NCBI RefSeq assembly: GCF_020991085.1
Contig: NZ_CP087719.1
Span: 4,945,001 to 5,009,000 of the forward strand
Source of the DNA: Roseomonas sp. OT10
GTDB lineage: Bacteria > Pseudomonadota > Alphaproteobacteria > Acetobacterales > Acetobacteraceae
DNA length: 64,000 nucleotides
Direction: 5' to 3'
A program made the translations under genes and the position numbers. The notes beneath the pieces were generated by a model. The model saw nothing but the letters and a program-made list of their open reading frames with translations. It was not told the DNA's origin and ran no database searches. Of this stretch, positions 30,945 to 39,307 are shown piece by piece. Each line of letters starts with the position of its first letter. The first letter of the stretch is position 1.

Positions 30945-31793
30945 ATGAAGCTGCTGCGATACGGCCCGGACGGGGCCGAGAAGCCGGGCCTGCTCGATGC
31001 GTCGGGCACGATCCGCGACCTGTCGGGGGTGATCCCCGACCTTGCCGGCGCGGCGCTGTCGCCCGAGGGGCTGGCGAAGCTCGCCGGGCTCGACACCGCC
31101 ACCCTGCCGGAGGTCGCCGCCGGCACCCGGCTGGGCCCGCCCGTCGCGGGGATGAAGAACTTCGTCTGCATCGGCCTGAACTATGCCGACCATGCCGCCG
31201 AGACGGGCGCGCCGATCCCCAAGGAGCCGATCATCTTCCTCAAGTCCCTCGGCGCGCTGAGCGGCCCGGATGACGACGTCGTCATCCCGAAGGGCAGCGT
31301 GAAGACCGACTGGGAGGTCGAGCTGGCCATCATCATCGGCACCAAGGCCAAGAACGTGTCCGAGGCGCAGGCGCTGGACCACGTCGCGGGCTATGCCGTC
31401 TGCAACGACGTCTCCGAGCGCGAGTGGCAGATCGAGCGCGGCGGCACCTGGGACAAGGGCAAGGGCTGCGACACCTTCGGCCCGCTCGGCCCCTGGCTGG
31501 TGACGAAGGACGAGGTGCCCGACCCGCAGAACCTGGGCCTGTGGCTGGAGGTCGACGGCAAGCGCTACCAGGACGGCTCCACCCGCACGATGATCTTCGG
31601 GGTGCAGAAGGTCGTCTCCTACGTCTCGCAGTTCATCACCCTGCACCCGGGCGACGTGATCAGCACCGGCACCCCGCCGGGCGTCGGGCTGGGGCTGAAG
31701 CCGCCCACCTTCCTCAAGGCCGGGCAGACCATCCGCCTGGGCATCGAGGGGCTGGGCGAGCAGACCCAGCGCACGGTGGCCTCCGAGGGCTGA
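30945..31793 (+). CDS. fumarylacetoacetate hydrolase family protein, likely 2,4-diketo-3-deoxy-L-fuconate hydrolase
   Basis: A 282-residue FAH-family metal enzyme that hydrolyses a C-C bond in a diketo acid. Visible: VCIGLNYADHAAE (catalytic His), the metal ligands in DWEVELAIIIG and GYAVCNDVSEREWQ, and STGTPPGVGLG near the C-terminus. This is the arrangement of the L-fucose/L-rhamnose diketohydrolases, which give pyruvate and lactate. It follows the SDR gene and probably shares its transcript. Other steps of the pathway (lactonase, dehydratase) are not adjacent. Confidence 0.88.
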   Translation: MKLLRYGPDGAEKPGLLDASGTIRDLSGVIPDLAGAALSPEGLAKLAGLDTATLPEVAAGTRLGPPVAGMKNFVCIGLNYADHAAETGAPIPKEPIIFLKSLGALSGPDDDVVIPKGSVKTDWEVELAIIIGTKAKNVSEAQALDHVAGYAVCNDVSEREWQIERGGTWDKGKGCDTFGPLGPWLVTKDEVPDPQNLGLWLEVDGKRYQDGSTRTMIFGVQKVVSYVSQFITLHPGDVISTGTPPGVGLGLKPPTFLKAGQTIRLGIEGLGEQTQRTVASEG

Positions 31794-31974
31794 CGCCCGG
31801 CCCCGGCGGGCGCGCCCGCCGGGGCCTGCAAGGCTGCAACCCCGCGGCCCTGGCAAGGCCGCGGCTTCCACTCATTCGGGTGGAGCCTCCCCCGTCCCGG
31901 CACCGCTAGGAAGCCTCGTGACGCGCGCCCCGACCACTGATGCGGGGGGCAGCAAGGGGCCGAGGGATCACGCC

Positions 31975-32415
31975 ATGTCCGCCACCGTCCACGCCGAAGC
32001 CGCGCCCGGATTGGGCGACACCAGCCTGACCTATGCCGTGGGCCGTGTGATCCTCGGGGCGCTCTACGCGCTGGGGGCGCTGGGCCACATCCCGGAATGG
32101 GAGCCGACGGTGGAGGCGATGACGATGCTCGGCGTCCCCCATGCCGAGCCGATGCTGGTGATCGCCACGCTGGGCCAGGCGCTGGGGGGGCTCGGGCTGA
32201 TGCTGGGCCTGTACACGCGGGTCGCCGCGCTGGGCCTCGTCGCCTTCACCGTCATCGTCACCTATGTCTTCCACGCCTACTGGGCCCTGCCCGGCGAGGC
32301 GGCGGTGCGCGAGTTCCACGCCTTCATGGCCAATGTCGGCCTGGTCGGCGGGCTGCTGATGGCGGCGGGCCAGGGCGGCGGCCGGTGGTCGATCGACGGC
32401 CGGGCGCGCGACTGA
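31975..32415 (+). CDS. DoxX family membrane protein
   Basis: A 146-residue inner-membrane protein with four helices and the DoxX start (YAVGRVILGALYALGALGHI). Members act in redox or thiol stress or as subunits of quinol systems; the exact role is unknown. ATG 31975 has GAGGGA upstream and gives the usual length. It is followed 14 bases later by a YdhR-like gene, a pairing I have seen elsewhere. Confidence 0.82.
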   Translation: MSATVHAEAAPGLGDTSLTYAVGRVILGALYALGALGHIPEWEPTVEAMTMLGVPHAEPMLVIATLGQALGGLGLMLGLYTRVAALGLVAFTVIVTYVFHAYWALPGEAAVREFHAFMANVGLVGGLLMAAGQGGGRWSIDGRARD

Positions 32416-32429
32416 CAGGGGCAACGGCC

Positions 32430-32705
32430 ATGGAACGGGCGGTGACGCTGGTCATGGAATTCCCCTCGCGCGGTCCGGCGGCGGGGGCGGTGGACGACGT
32501 CCTGCGGAAGATGGCGGAGGAGCTGCCGCGGATTCCCGGCCTGTGCTGGAAGATCTGGACCGAGGATGCGGAGCAGGGCCTGGCCGGCGGCATCTACCGC
32601 TTCGCCGATCGCCGTTCCGCCGAGGCCTATCGCGACCGGCAGGCCGCCCGGCTGGCGGCCATCGGCGTCATGCCGGTGCGGGTGCGCCTGACCGCCGCGC
32701 ACTGA
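32430..32705 (+). CDS. YdhR-like monooxygenase family protein
   Basis: A 91-residue ferredoxin-like alpha/beta-barrel protein similar to E. coli YdhR, grouped with small cofactor-free monooxygenases. The YdhR pattern is LVMEFPSRGP, then PGLCWKIWTEDAEQGLAGGIYRFADR, and a final region PVRVRLTAAH. It lies in an operon with the DoxX gene. The substrate is unknown. Confidence 0.78.
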   Translation: MERAVTLVMEFPSRGPAAGAVDDVLRKMAEELPRIPGLCWKIWTEDAEQGLAGGIYRFADRRSAEAYRDRQAARLAAIGVMPVRVRLTAAH

Positions 32706-32750
32706 CCGGGTCCCCCGGCGCCCCGGTTCTCGCTGTCCCGCGCGGGGCGG

Positions 32751-33677
32751 CTATCCGCCTGCCCCGGCCCGCCGCACCCCATCCGCCAGCAGGGTGAAGC
32801 CCGCCACCGCCGCGACGATGGCGAGGCCGGGCCAGAGCGCCACCCAGGGCGCCGACAGCACCAGGTCCTGGGCATTGGCCAGCATGTTGCCCCAGGAGGG
32901 GACGGGCGGCTGGATGCCCAGGCCGAGGAAGGAGAGGGTGCTTTCCGCCAGGATCGCCCCCGCCGCCGAGAGCGCGGCCGCCACCGAGACGGGCGCGGCG
33001 AGGCTGGGCAGGACGTGGCGCGCCAGCACCCGCGCCTCGCTGGCGCCCAGGGCGCGGGCCGCCCGCACCCAGTCCCGCGCCAGGACGGAGAGCGCCGCCG
33101 CCCGCGCCAGCCGCGCGACGCCGACCCAGCCGAAGGCGGCCAGGATGGCGACGATGCGGATCACGTCCGATGTCGCCTCGCCGCGCGGCAGGCCGATGAC
33201 GGAGGTGTCCGCCGCCGCCAGCAGCACCAGCAGCGGCAGCGCCGGCAGGGCCAGCAGCCCGTCGGCCAGGCGCATCAGCAGCGCCTCCACCCAGCCGCCC
33301 TTCCAGGCCGCCAGCACGCCGACCGCCGTGCCCAGCGCCGTGGCGACCAGGGCGGTGGCGAGCCCCACCGCCAGCGACACCCGCGCGCCCGCGAGCAGCC
33401 GCGCCAGCACGTCGCGGCCCAGCTCGTCCCGCCCCAGCGGGTGCGCGGCGGAGGCGGGGGCGAAGCGCTCCAGCAGGTCGGGCATCTCCGCCTCCAGACC
33501 GTGCGCCGTGGCCAGGGCGGGGCCGAGGACGGCCGCCAGGGTCAGCAGCCCGAGCAGCCCCAGCCCGAGCCAGAGGCGCAGCGGCCAGGCCCGGCGCGTG
33601 GCCGGGGGCGGGGCACCGGTCCGGGCCGGCGCCGCCCCGCCACCGGGGGCCGCTGCCGCCTCATCGCCTCCCGTCAC
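32751..33677 (-). CDS. ABC transporter permease, DppC type
   Basis: A 308-residue inner-membrane permease of the peptide/nickel (DppC/OppC) class, about six helices. The landmark HPLGRDELGRDVLARLLAGARVSL and the coupling loop RDWVRAARALGASEARVLARHVLPSL (EAA motif) are clear. GTG 33677 was chosen because GAGGGG lies six bases upstream and it clears the stop of the preceding gene by 10 bases; a longer form would overlap it. It is the last gene of a receptor-DppB-DppC set; no ATPases are nearby. Confidence 0.9.
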   Translation of the reverse strand: MTGGDEAAAAPGGGAAPARTGAPPPATRRAWPLRLWLGLGLLGLLTLAAVLGPALATAHGLEAEMPDLLERFAPASAAHPLGRDELGRDVLARLLAGARVSLAVGLATALVATALGTAVGVLAAWKGGWVEALLMRLADGLLALPALPLLVLLAAADTSVIGLPRGEATSDVIRIVAILAAFGWVGVARLARAAALSVLARDWVRAARALGASEARVLARHVLPSLAAPVSVAAALSAAGAILAESTLSFLGLGIQPPVPSWGNMLANAQDLVLSAPWVALWPGLAIVAAVAGFTLLADGVRRAGAGG

Positions 33678-33687
33678 CGCGCGCCCC

Positions 33688-34620
33688 TCACCGCAGCTTC
33701 GGGTCCAGCGCCCGCTGTGCCAGATCCGCCGCAAGCGTCGCCAGCATCGTCACCAGCGCCACCAGCAGCAGCGCCAGCAGGGCGAGGTTGTAGTCGTTGC
33801 CCATCACCGCGTCGTAGAGCAGCTTGCCCATCCCCGGCCGGGCGAAGACCGTCTCCGTCACCAGCGCGCCCGAGACCAGCGCGCCGGCATCGATCGCCGC
33901 CACCGCCAGTACGGGCACCGCCGCCTGGGGGAAGGCGTGCAGCCAGGCCACCCGCGCCTCGCCCGCGCCCCGCGCCCGGGCGGCGGTGACGAAGGGCTGG
34001 CGCAGCGCCTCGCCCATCCCCGCCGCCGTGTGCCGCGCATAGGCGGCGAGGTTGTGCAGCGCCAGCGTCGCCACCGGCAGCACCAGGAAGCGCGCCTCCT
34101 CCGGCCAGCCCGTATCGGCGGACCCGCCCGCCGGCAGCCAGCCCAGCGTCACGGCGAAGAGCAGGATCAGCAGGATGCCCAGCCAGAAGGCCGGCGCCGC
34201 CTGTCCCAGCACCGTCGCCGCATCCACCGCCCAGGCGAGTCGCGGCCGCAGCGCCGCCAGCATCCCCATCGCCACCCCCAGCCCCACGGCCAGCGCCAGC
34301 GACACCCCCAGCAGCACCAGGGTGGAGCCCAGCGCCGGCCAGAGCACCGCCGCCGCCGGGCGGGCATAGAGGCGCGAGAAGCCGAACTCGCCGTGCAGCA
34401 CCCCGCCCGCCCAGGCGAGCCAGCGCAGCAGCAGCGGCTGGTCCAGCCCGTGCAGCGCCCGCAGCCGCGCCACGTCCTCGGCCGTCAGGCGCGGGTCCAT
34501 GATGATGGCGAGCGAGGCCGGGTCGCCGGGCATCAGCCCGATCGCGAACCAGGCGGCCAGCGAGAGGAGGATCAGCGTCACCGCGATCTGCGGCAGGCGC
34601 CAGCCGATCAGGCCCAGCAT
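33688..34620 (-). CDS. ABC transporter permease, DppB type
   Basis: A 310-residue inner-membrane permease of the DppB/OppB class. It starts with RLPQIAVTLILLSLAAWFAI, has the family PGDPASLA segment, and the EAA loop QPFVTAARARGAGEARVAWLHAFPQA. ATG 34620 is preceded by poor ribosome-site sequence because repeat R6 lies directly upstream, between this gene and its receptor gene. Whether the operon reads through R6 is a real question. Confidence 0.9.
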   Translation of the reverse strand: MLGLIGWRLPQIAVTLILLSLAAWFAIGLMPGDPASLAIIMDPRLTAEDVARLRALHGLDQPLLLRWLAWAGGVLHGEFGFSRLYARPAAAVLWPALGSTLVLLGVSLALAVGLGVAMGMLAALRPRLAWAVDAATVLGQAAPAFWLGILLILLFAVTLGWLPAGGSADTGWPEEARFLVLPVATLALHNLAAYARHTAAGMGEALRQPFVTAARARGAGEARVAWLHAFPQAAVPVLAVAAIDAGALVSGALVTETVFARPGMGKLLYDAVMGNDYNLALLALLLVALVTMLATLAADLAQRALDPKLR

Positions 34621-34621
34621 G

Positions 34622-34926
34622 GCGCCGTGCCCGTGGCCCCCAGGGGGCGCCGCCCCCTGGACCCCCGCCGGGGGCACGGGCTGCCCCCGGACCCCGCCGG
34701 GAGTCCGCCATCGGTGGGCGGCGGCGCCGTGACGGCGCGGGCTTGGAGGCTGGCCAGGATAGCGGAACAGCCGCAAGTGCCCGCGCTACCGTCGCCGGGG
34801 AGCCGGGCTCCCCGGCGCGCCCCCGGCACCACGCGCATGTGCAAGGGGGTCCAGGGGCTCTGCTCCCGGCAGAGTGGGGGTATCGGGGGAGAGGCGGAGC
34901 CTTTCCCCCGGGCCACGGGCGCCATC
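34622..34926 (+). repeat. dispersed hairpin-rich repeat, copy R6
   Basis: A 305-bp copy in the R1 orientation. Modules: CCAGGGGGC/GCCCCCTGG near 34639, CCCCCGCCGGGGG near 34670, CCGGGAGTCC near 34697, the CGGGGAGC/GCTCCCCG hairpin near 34797, then GGGGTCCAGGGGCTCTGC and GGCGGAGCCTTTCCCCC to the end. It fills the space between the receptor and dppB genes, which are read through it from the other strand. No terminal inverted repeats are evident. Confidence 0.78.
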
Positions 34927-34927
34927 C

Positions 34928-36640
34928 CTACCGGACCTTCCACTCCGTCACCCAGAGCGAGGAGAAGTTCAGGTGCCCGGTCGGCCGCACGCCGTCGAGC
35001 CATTGCGGCCAGACATGCGCGTCGGCGCGGTGCCAGAGCGGCAGGGCGGGGAGCTGCTCGGCGGTGATGGCCTGGAGCCTCGCCCAGAGGGGCCGGCGCT
35101 TCGCAGGGTCCAGCTCCTCGGGCAGCGCCTCGATCAGCGCATCCATCTCCGCGTTGCGGAAGCCGGGGTAGTTCTGGCCCGACCAGTTGCGCTCGGCGGT
35201 CGGGATCTCCGAGGAGTGCAGCGTGCTGCGCGGCACGTTCTCCGGGCTGCTGACCCAGGCGAAGAGGGCGCCGCCGGTGAAGCGGCGCTGCGACAGCGTT
35301 TCCGCGAAGAGGACGCGCGGCGGCTCGTTGCGGATGCGCGCCTCCACGCCGATGGCGCGCCACATGCCCTGGATCACCTGCTGCACCTGCTCGCGGGCGC
35401 GGTTGCCGGCGGTGGTCATGAACTCGAAGGACAGTCGCTCGCCCGCCGCGTTCCGGCGGATGCCGCCCTCGCCGGGTTTCCAGCCGGCCTCCTCCAGCAG
35501 GGCCTGGGCGCGGGCGGGGTCGAAGGGCCAGCGGCGGACCTCGGGGTCGGACATCGGGTCGTCCGGGTGGATGCCGGTGGCGGCGACCGGCTGACGGCCG
35601 CCGTAGAGGCTCTGCACGATGCGGCCGCGGTCCATGCCCAGCAGCAGCGCCTGCCGCACCCGGACATCCGCCAGGACCGGGTTGTCCAGGTTGAGGTCGA
35701 TGTGCTCCCAGACCAGGCCCGGCTTGTACTCGAAGCGGAAGCGGCTGCCGGTGCGGCGTTCCAGCGCGATCGCCTGGTCCAGCGGCAGGCCCAGCTCGCC
35801 CGCGACCATGTCCACCTGCCCGGCGAGGAGCTGCGCCTCCAGCGCGGCGGTGTTCTCCACGGCACGGATGATGATTCGCTGGAAGGCGGGGGCGGGGCCC
35901 GTCCAGCCCGGGTTGCGCTCCAGCGCGATGCTGGCGCCGGGCTGCACGCCGGCGACGCGGTAGGGGCCGCTCCACAGGCCCGGGTTGGCGCTCTCCGTGT
36001 CGTAGCCGGTGCGGGAGCGGTAGCCGCGCTTGTCCGCCTCCCAGCGCGGGCGTTCGAGGCGGGCGGGCAGGGGAACGAAGTTGCCGGCGGAAGCGTAGTC
36101 GAAGGTGACCTTGTCGAAGCGCAGGGTCACGCTGCGCGGGTCGTCGGAGAGGAACTCGTAGGCGGAGCGATAGAACTCCGCGCCGCCGAAGCCCGTCTCG
36201 AAGGCGCGGCCGGCCTCCCAGGCGAAGCGCAGGTCCTCCGCGGTGACGGGCGTGCCGTCGCCCCAGCGCAGCCCCTCGCGCAGGCGCCAGGTGACGCGCA
36301 GCCCGGGCTTGCCGTCCGGCGTCGTCTCCCGCACCGCCTGCCCGTTCTCCAACGAGGGCAGGGTGTCGCAGCCCAGGCATTGCAGCGTCCAGTCGGGGCC
36401 GTAGGCGGTGAGCGGCAGGTGGGTGAAGCCCAGCGTGTAGGACTTCGCCACCATGGATTCGATGTTGGGGTGCAGCGTCGAGGGGAACTGGGTGATCCCG
36501 ATGGTGAGCTGCTCGCGGGCGGGTGGCGGGGGTTGTGCCGTGACGGGCGAAGCGATTGCTGAGATAGCAACTGCCGCCATGAAGCGATGCGTGAAGCGCG
36601 TCGGCCAGCGAGCCTGAAGCAGGACTGGAAATGGCAGCAT
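34928..36640 (-). CDS. ABC transporter substrate-binding protein, peptide/nickel type (SBP_bac_5)
   Basis: A receptor of the DppA/OppA family, about 570 residues, periplasmic. Family marks: LTIGITQFPSTLHPNIES, LREGLRWGDGTPVTAEDLRFAWEAG, and repeated aromatic ligand-contact regions. The signal peptide core is FMAAVAISAIASPVTAQ. The start is uncertain: ATG 36640 gives a long n-region, ATG 36583 a very short one, and the frame stays open to 36742. Its 5' end borders the low-GC defence island, and its promoter region may have been partly replaced. It serves the two permeases downstream. Confidence 0.85.
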   Translation of the reverse strand: MLPFPVLLQARWPTRFTHRFMAAVAISAIASPVTAQPPPPAREQLTIGITQFPSTLHPNIESMVAKSYTLGFTHLPLTAYGPDWTLQCLGCDTLPSLENGQAVRETTPDGKPGLRVTWRLREGLRWGDGTPVTAEDLRFAWEAGRAFETGFGGAEFYRSAYEFLSDDPRSVTLRFDKVTFDYASAGNFVPLPARLERPRWEADKRGYRSRTGYDTESANPGLWSGPYRVAGVQPGASIALERNPGWTGPAPAFQRIIIRAVENTAALEAQLLAGQVDMVAGELGLPLDQAIALERRTGSRFRFEYKPGLVWEHIDLNLDNPVLADVRVRQALLLGMDRGRIVQSLYGGRQPVAATGIHPDDPMSDPEVRRWPFDPARAQALLEEAGWKPGEGGIRRNAAGERLSFEFMTTAGNRAREQVQQVIQGMWRAIGVEARIRNEPPRVLFAETLSQRRFTGGALFAWVSSPENVPRSTLHSSEIPTAERNWSGQNYPGFRNAEMDALIEALPEELDPAKRRPLWARLQAITAEQLPALPLWHRADAHVWPQWLDGVRPTGHLNFSSLWVTEWKVR

Positions 36641-36797
36641 TCCCGCAAGTTCGGACACTCCGAACCGTCGCACAAGGCCCGGGGCTGTCTGGGCGCGGCT
36701 GGATATTCTACCCAAAGTGGTATTCACTGCCGGAAAGCGCACTAGCGTCTAAATTTTTTTACTAAGATTCTATCCGTCATGGCGAGCGAAGAACAGG

Positions 36798-38579
36798 ATG
36801 GCGTTCATGCTCATGGAAGTCTTGGCTGCCGCTCTGCAGCCGCCGCTGAACCTCCTGTTTACGTGCGCCATCCTCGCCTTGGCCATGCTGGCCATCGCCG
36901 GCGTGTTCCTGTCTGTGCGCCCCCTCAACCGTCTGACAGTGATCGCACCGGGAATGCTGACCGCCCTGGGCGTCCTGGGCACGTTCTTCGGCATCCTTGT
37001 CGGCCTTCTCCGTTTCAATGTCGCGGACCTCAACGCGAGCGTTCCGCTCTTGCTGGACGGGATGAAGACGGCCTTCGTGACAAGCGTTATCGGAACGGGA
37101 TCAGGTCTTCTGGTCAAACTGATCTCGATCGTGGTGGGCGAGCGTGGACCGATGACGGAGGATGGTGGTGCTGAGGCCGTCATCGCCCTTTTAGGAACCA
37201 TTAGCGACGAGGCGAAACAAACCAGGCGCGATATGGTGGCGGGGCTTGATCGTGTCCGGGGCAGTTTAGTCGGTGACGGCGATTCGAGTCTCGTAACGCA
37301 GGTACAAAAGCTTCGCAACGAACTTGTGGACGAATTGCGCTCGACTCGTAAGGCCGGTCAGGACGCGGCAGCCGCAGCCGAACGCACAGGCGGCGAACTG
37401 CGCTATGAGATCGAGAGACAATTTGCGGAAAGCCGGCGGACGGCCGACGAGTCTGCCCTGGCATTGGTGAGGGAGGTGAGGGGTATTGCCGCTACATTGT
37501 CCGAGGGCGTCACTGCCGGGCTGGTGAAGGCATTGGAAGGATTGATCCGTTATTTCAACAGCAAACTGAGCGAGCAGTTCGGTGAGAACTTCAAGCAGTT
37601 GAATGCCGCCGTCGGGCGCCTTTTGGACTGGCAAGAGGCATACCGGACGCAAATGGAGGCGAACGCCGCGGCCCTGCGGGAGGGAGAGGCTGGCATTCGG
37701 GCCGCGCGGGCAGGCATCGAGGCGATCGCTGCGAGCAGCGGTCATCTCGTTCAGTTTGCTGCCTCGATGGAAGCGACTTTGACAGCGTCCGCACGGCTAC
37801 GTGACGATCTGGAACGTCGTCTCGCTGCCTTTCGGGACATGGCCGAGAAGGCGCAGAACGCATTCCCGACGATTCAGGCCAAACTGTTGGAGATGACCGA
37901 AGCGTTCGCAGCAGATGTCCGCACTGCAATGGCGGAGAGCCGCCGGGCAGTGGATGAGTTCCGCGAGGCAACCCGCGCACACGGCGTCGCCCTGGTTGAG
38001 CACGCTGACGGGTTTGTCCTGGCCGTTGGGGGTGCCGCGTCGAGGACCACGACCGCACTGGAAAGGTCCGCGCAGTCCGTCGAGTCCGTCGCGGTCTCGG
38101 TAAAGACCGGGGCCGAGGCCGCTCAGACTACGCAGGAGAAAAGTTTGGAAGCTCTCCGACAAGGCTTCGAACGTCTTCGCGAGGACGCGTCTACCTCTGG
38201 TGAGCATGTCCGCAAGGCAATCGACGACCTGGGTGTCAGCTTGCAGGAGCGGTTGCGGGTAGCGAATGAAGCAAGCTTGGCGCAGCTCACGAGCACGGTA
38301 AATGCTGTGGCCAAACAGCTTCAGACCACGACCGAACGAGAATTCAGCAAAATTGCAGATGGCCTGGGACAGCAGATCCGTTGGGTAGATACGGAGATCA
38401 ACAAGAAATTCCAGGATGTCGTCGAAGATTTCGGAAAATCACTGGTGTCCATCACCAGTCATTTTGCCAGTGACTACAGACCCTTGGCTGACCGCCTTCG
38501 GGAGATACTCCTCATTGTGGAACGCAGTCAGAATTTCCGTGGCGAGCGACCGTCCTTTGAGCATGAGGGGCGCCGATGA
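36798..38579 (+). CDS. zorA: ZorA-like MotA/ExbB-type channel protein with long coiled-coil tail
   Basis: A 593-residue protein. Three membrane helices (about 17-40, 50-71, 91-113) carry the MotA/TolQ/ExbB signature: GMLTALGVLGTFFGILVG and LLDGMKTAFVTSVIGTG. Residues about 115-590 form a very long, charged helical tail with heptad-like patterns. This build is that of ZorA, the stator-like ion-channel subunit of Zorya, whose tail reaches into the cytoplasm and passes on the phage signal. ATG 36798 is the track start; ATG 36807, with AGGA eight bases upstream, is an alternative. The stop overlaps zorB by ATGA. AlgX- or flagellum-type genes are absent, which argues against a motility stator. Confidence 0.87.
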   Translation: MAFMLMEVLAAALQPPLNLLFTCAILALAMLAIAGVFLSVRPLNRLTVIAPGMLTALGVLGTFFGILVGLLRFNVADLNASVPLLLDGMKTAFVTSVIGTGSGLLVKLISIVVGERGPMTEDGGAEAVIALLGTISDEAKQTRRDMVAGLDRVRGSLVGDGDSSLVTQVQKLRNELVDELRSTRKAGQDAAAAAERTGGELRYEIERQFAESRRTADESALALVREVRGIAATLSEGVTAGLVKALEGLIRYFNSKLSEQFGENFKQLNAAVGRLLDWQEAYRTQMEANAAALREGEAGIRAARAGIEAIAASSGHLVQFAASMEATLTASARLRDDLERRLAAFRDMAEKAQNAFPTIQAKLLEMTEAFAADVRTAMAESRRAVDEFREATRAHGVALVEHADGFVLAVGGAASRTTTALERSAQSVESVAVSVKTGAEAAQTTQEKSLEALRQGFERLREDASTSGEHVRKAIDDLGVSLQERLRVANEASLAQLTSTVNAVAKQLQTTTEREFSKIADGLGQQIRWVDTEINKKFQDVVEDFGKSLVSITSHFASDYRPLADRLREILLIVERSQNFRGERPSFEHEGRR

Positions 38580-39307
38580 CACCCGCACTAATGCGGCGAA
38601 AGGTCACGCCAGAAGAGGGTGAGCAGTGGCTCTCCGTGGCGGACCTGATGTCAGGTCTGATGATCATTTTCCTGTTCCTGGCCGTGAGTTATCTTCGACC
38701 GCTCGTGGACCGCAATGCAGACCTAGAGGAGGCGCGCGAGCGCGTTCGGCAGATCGTCGTGGCATTTACAGAGGACGAAGGACGCCTTGCCGATGAATTG
38801 GAACAGAGCATCGGCTCCGATCTTCCTCGATGGGGAGGCGAACTGGATCGCGCGCGCCTTGCGGTGCGGTTTCGCGCGCCTGACCTACTCTTCGAGCAGG
38901 GGCAGGCGAGGTTGCGCCCCGAATTCCGCCGAGTGCTGGAAGAGTTTCTGCCTCGGTATCTGGCGGTGTTGTCGCGTAACAGCACCAGTATAGAAGAGGT
39001 GCGCATTGAGGGACATACCTCCTCGGAATGGAACGGTGCGACGAGCCCGACCGACGCCTTCTTCCGCAACATGGCGTTGTCGCAGGACCGTACTCGTTCA
39101 GTACTGGAAGTTGTGCTGACGGCGAGGGCTCTTGAGAGTTATCGTGACTGGGCAAGGTCCACAGTGACTGCGAACGGACTTGCCTCGGCTCGCCCGATTG
39201 CGCGGCTGAATGCCGAGGAGGATACCGAACGGTCCCGCCGGGTCGAATTTCGAGTGGTGACACGTGCCAGGGAGAAAGTTCTGCGCGTGCTGGACGCTGT
39301 CCGATGA
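38576..39307 (+). CDS. zorB: ZorB-like MotB/OmpA-type peptidoglycan-binding subunit
   Basis: A 243-residue protein with one N-terminal membrane helix (about 24-43) led by Asp23 in WLSVADLMSGLM, the position of the ion-carrying Asp of MotB/ZorB. A short helical linker follows, then an OmpA-like domain (about 95-235) with RIEGHTSSEW, a SQDRTRSVLEVVL helix and the closing SRRVEFRVV. It would pair with ZorA, anchor the complex to peptidoglycan and form the ion path. It overlaps both neighbours by four bases, so translation is coupled. Confidence 0.87.
   Translation: MTPALMRRKVTPEEGEQWLSVADLMSGLMIIFLFLAVSYLRPLVDRNADLEEARERVRQIVVAFTEDEGRLADELEQSIGSDLPRWGGELDRARLAVRFRAPDLLFEQGQARLRPEFRRVLEEFLPRYLAVLSRNSTSIEEVRIEGHTSSEWNGATSPTDAFFRNMALSQDRTRSVLEVVLTARALESYRDWARSTVTANGLASARPIARLNAEEDTERSRRVEFRVVTRAREKVLRVLDAVR

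Noticed and set aside
36798-39307. Flagellar or Tol-Pal type stator genes
   Set aside because: The very long coiled-coil tail, the HNH partner gene and the absence of any flagellar, Exb or Tol neighbours fit Zorya better.
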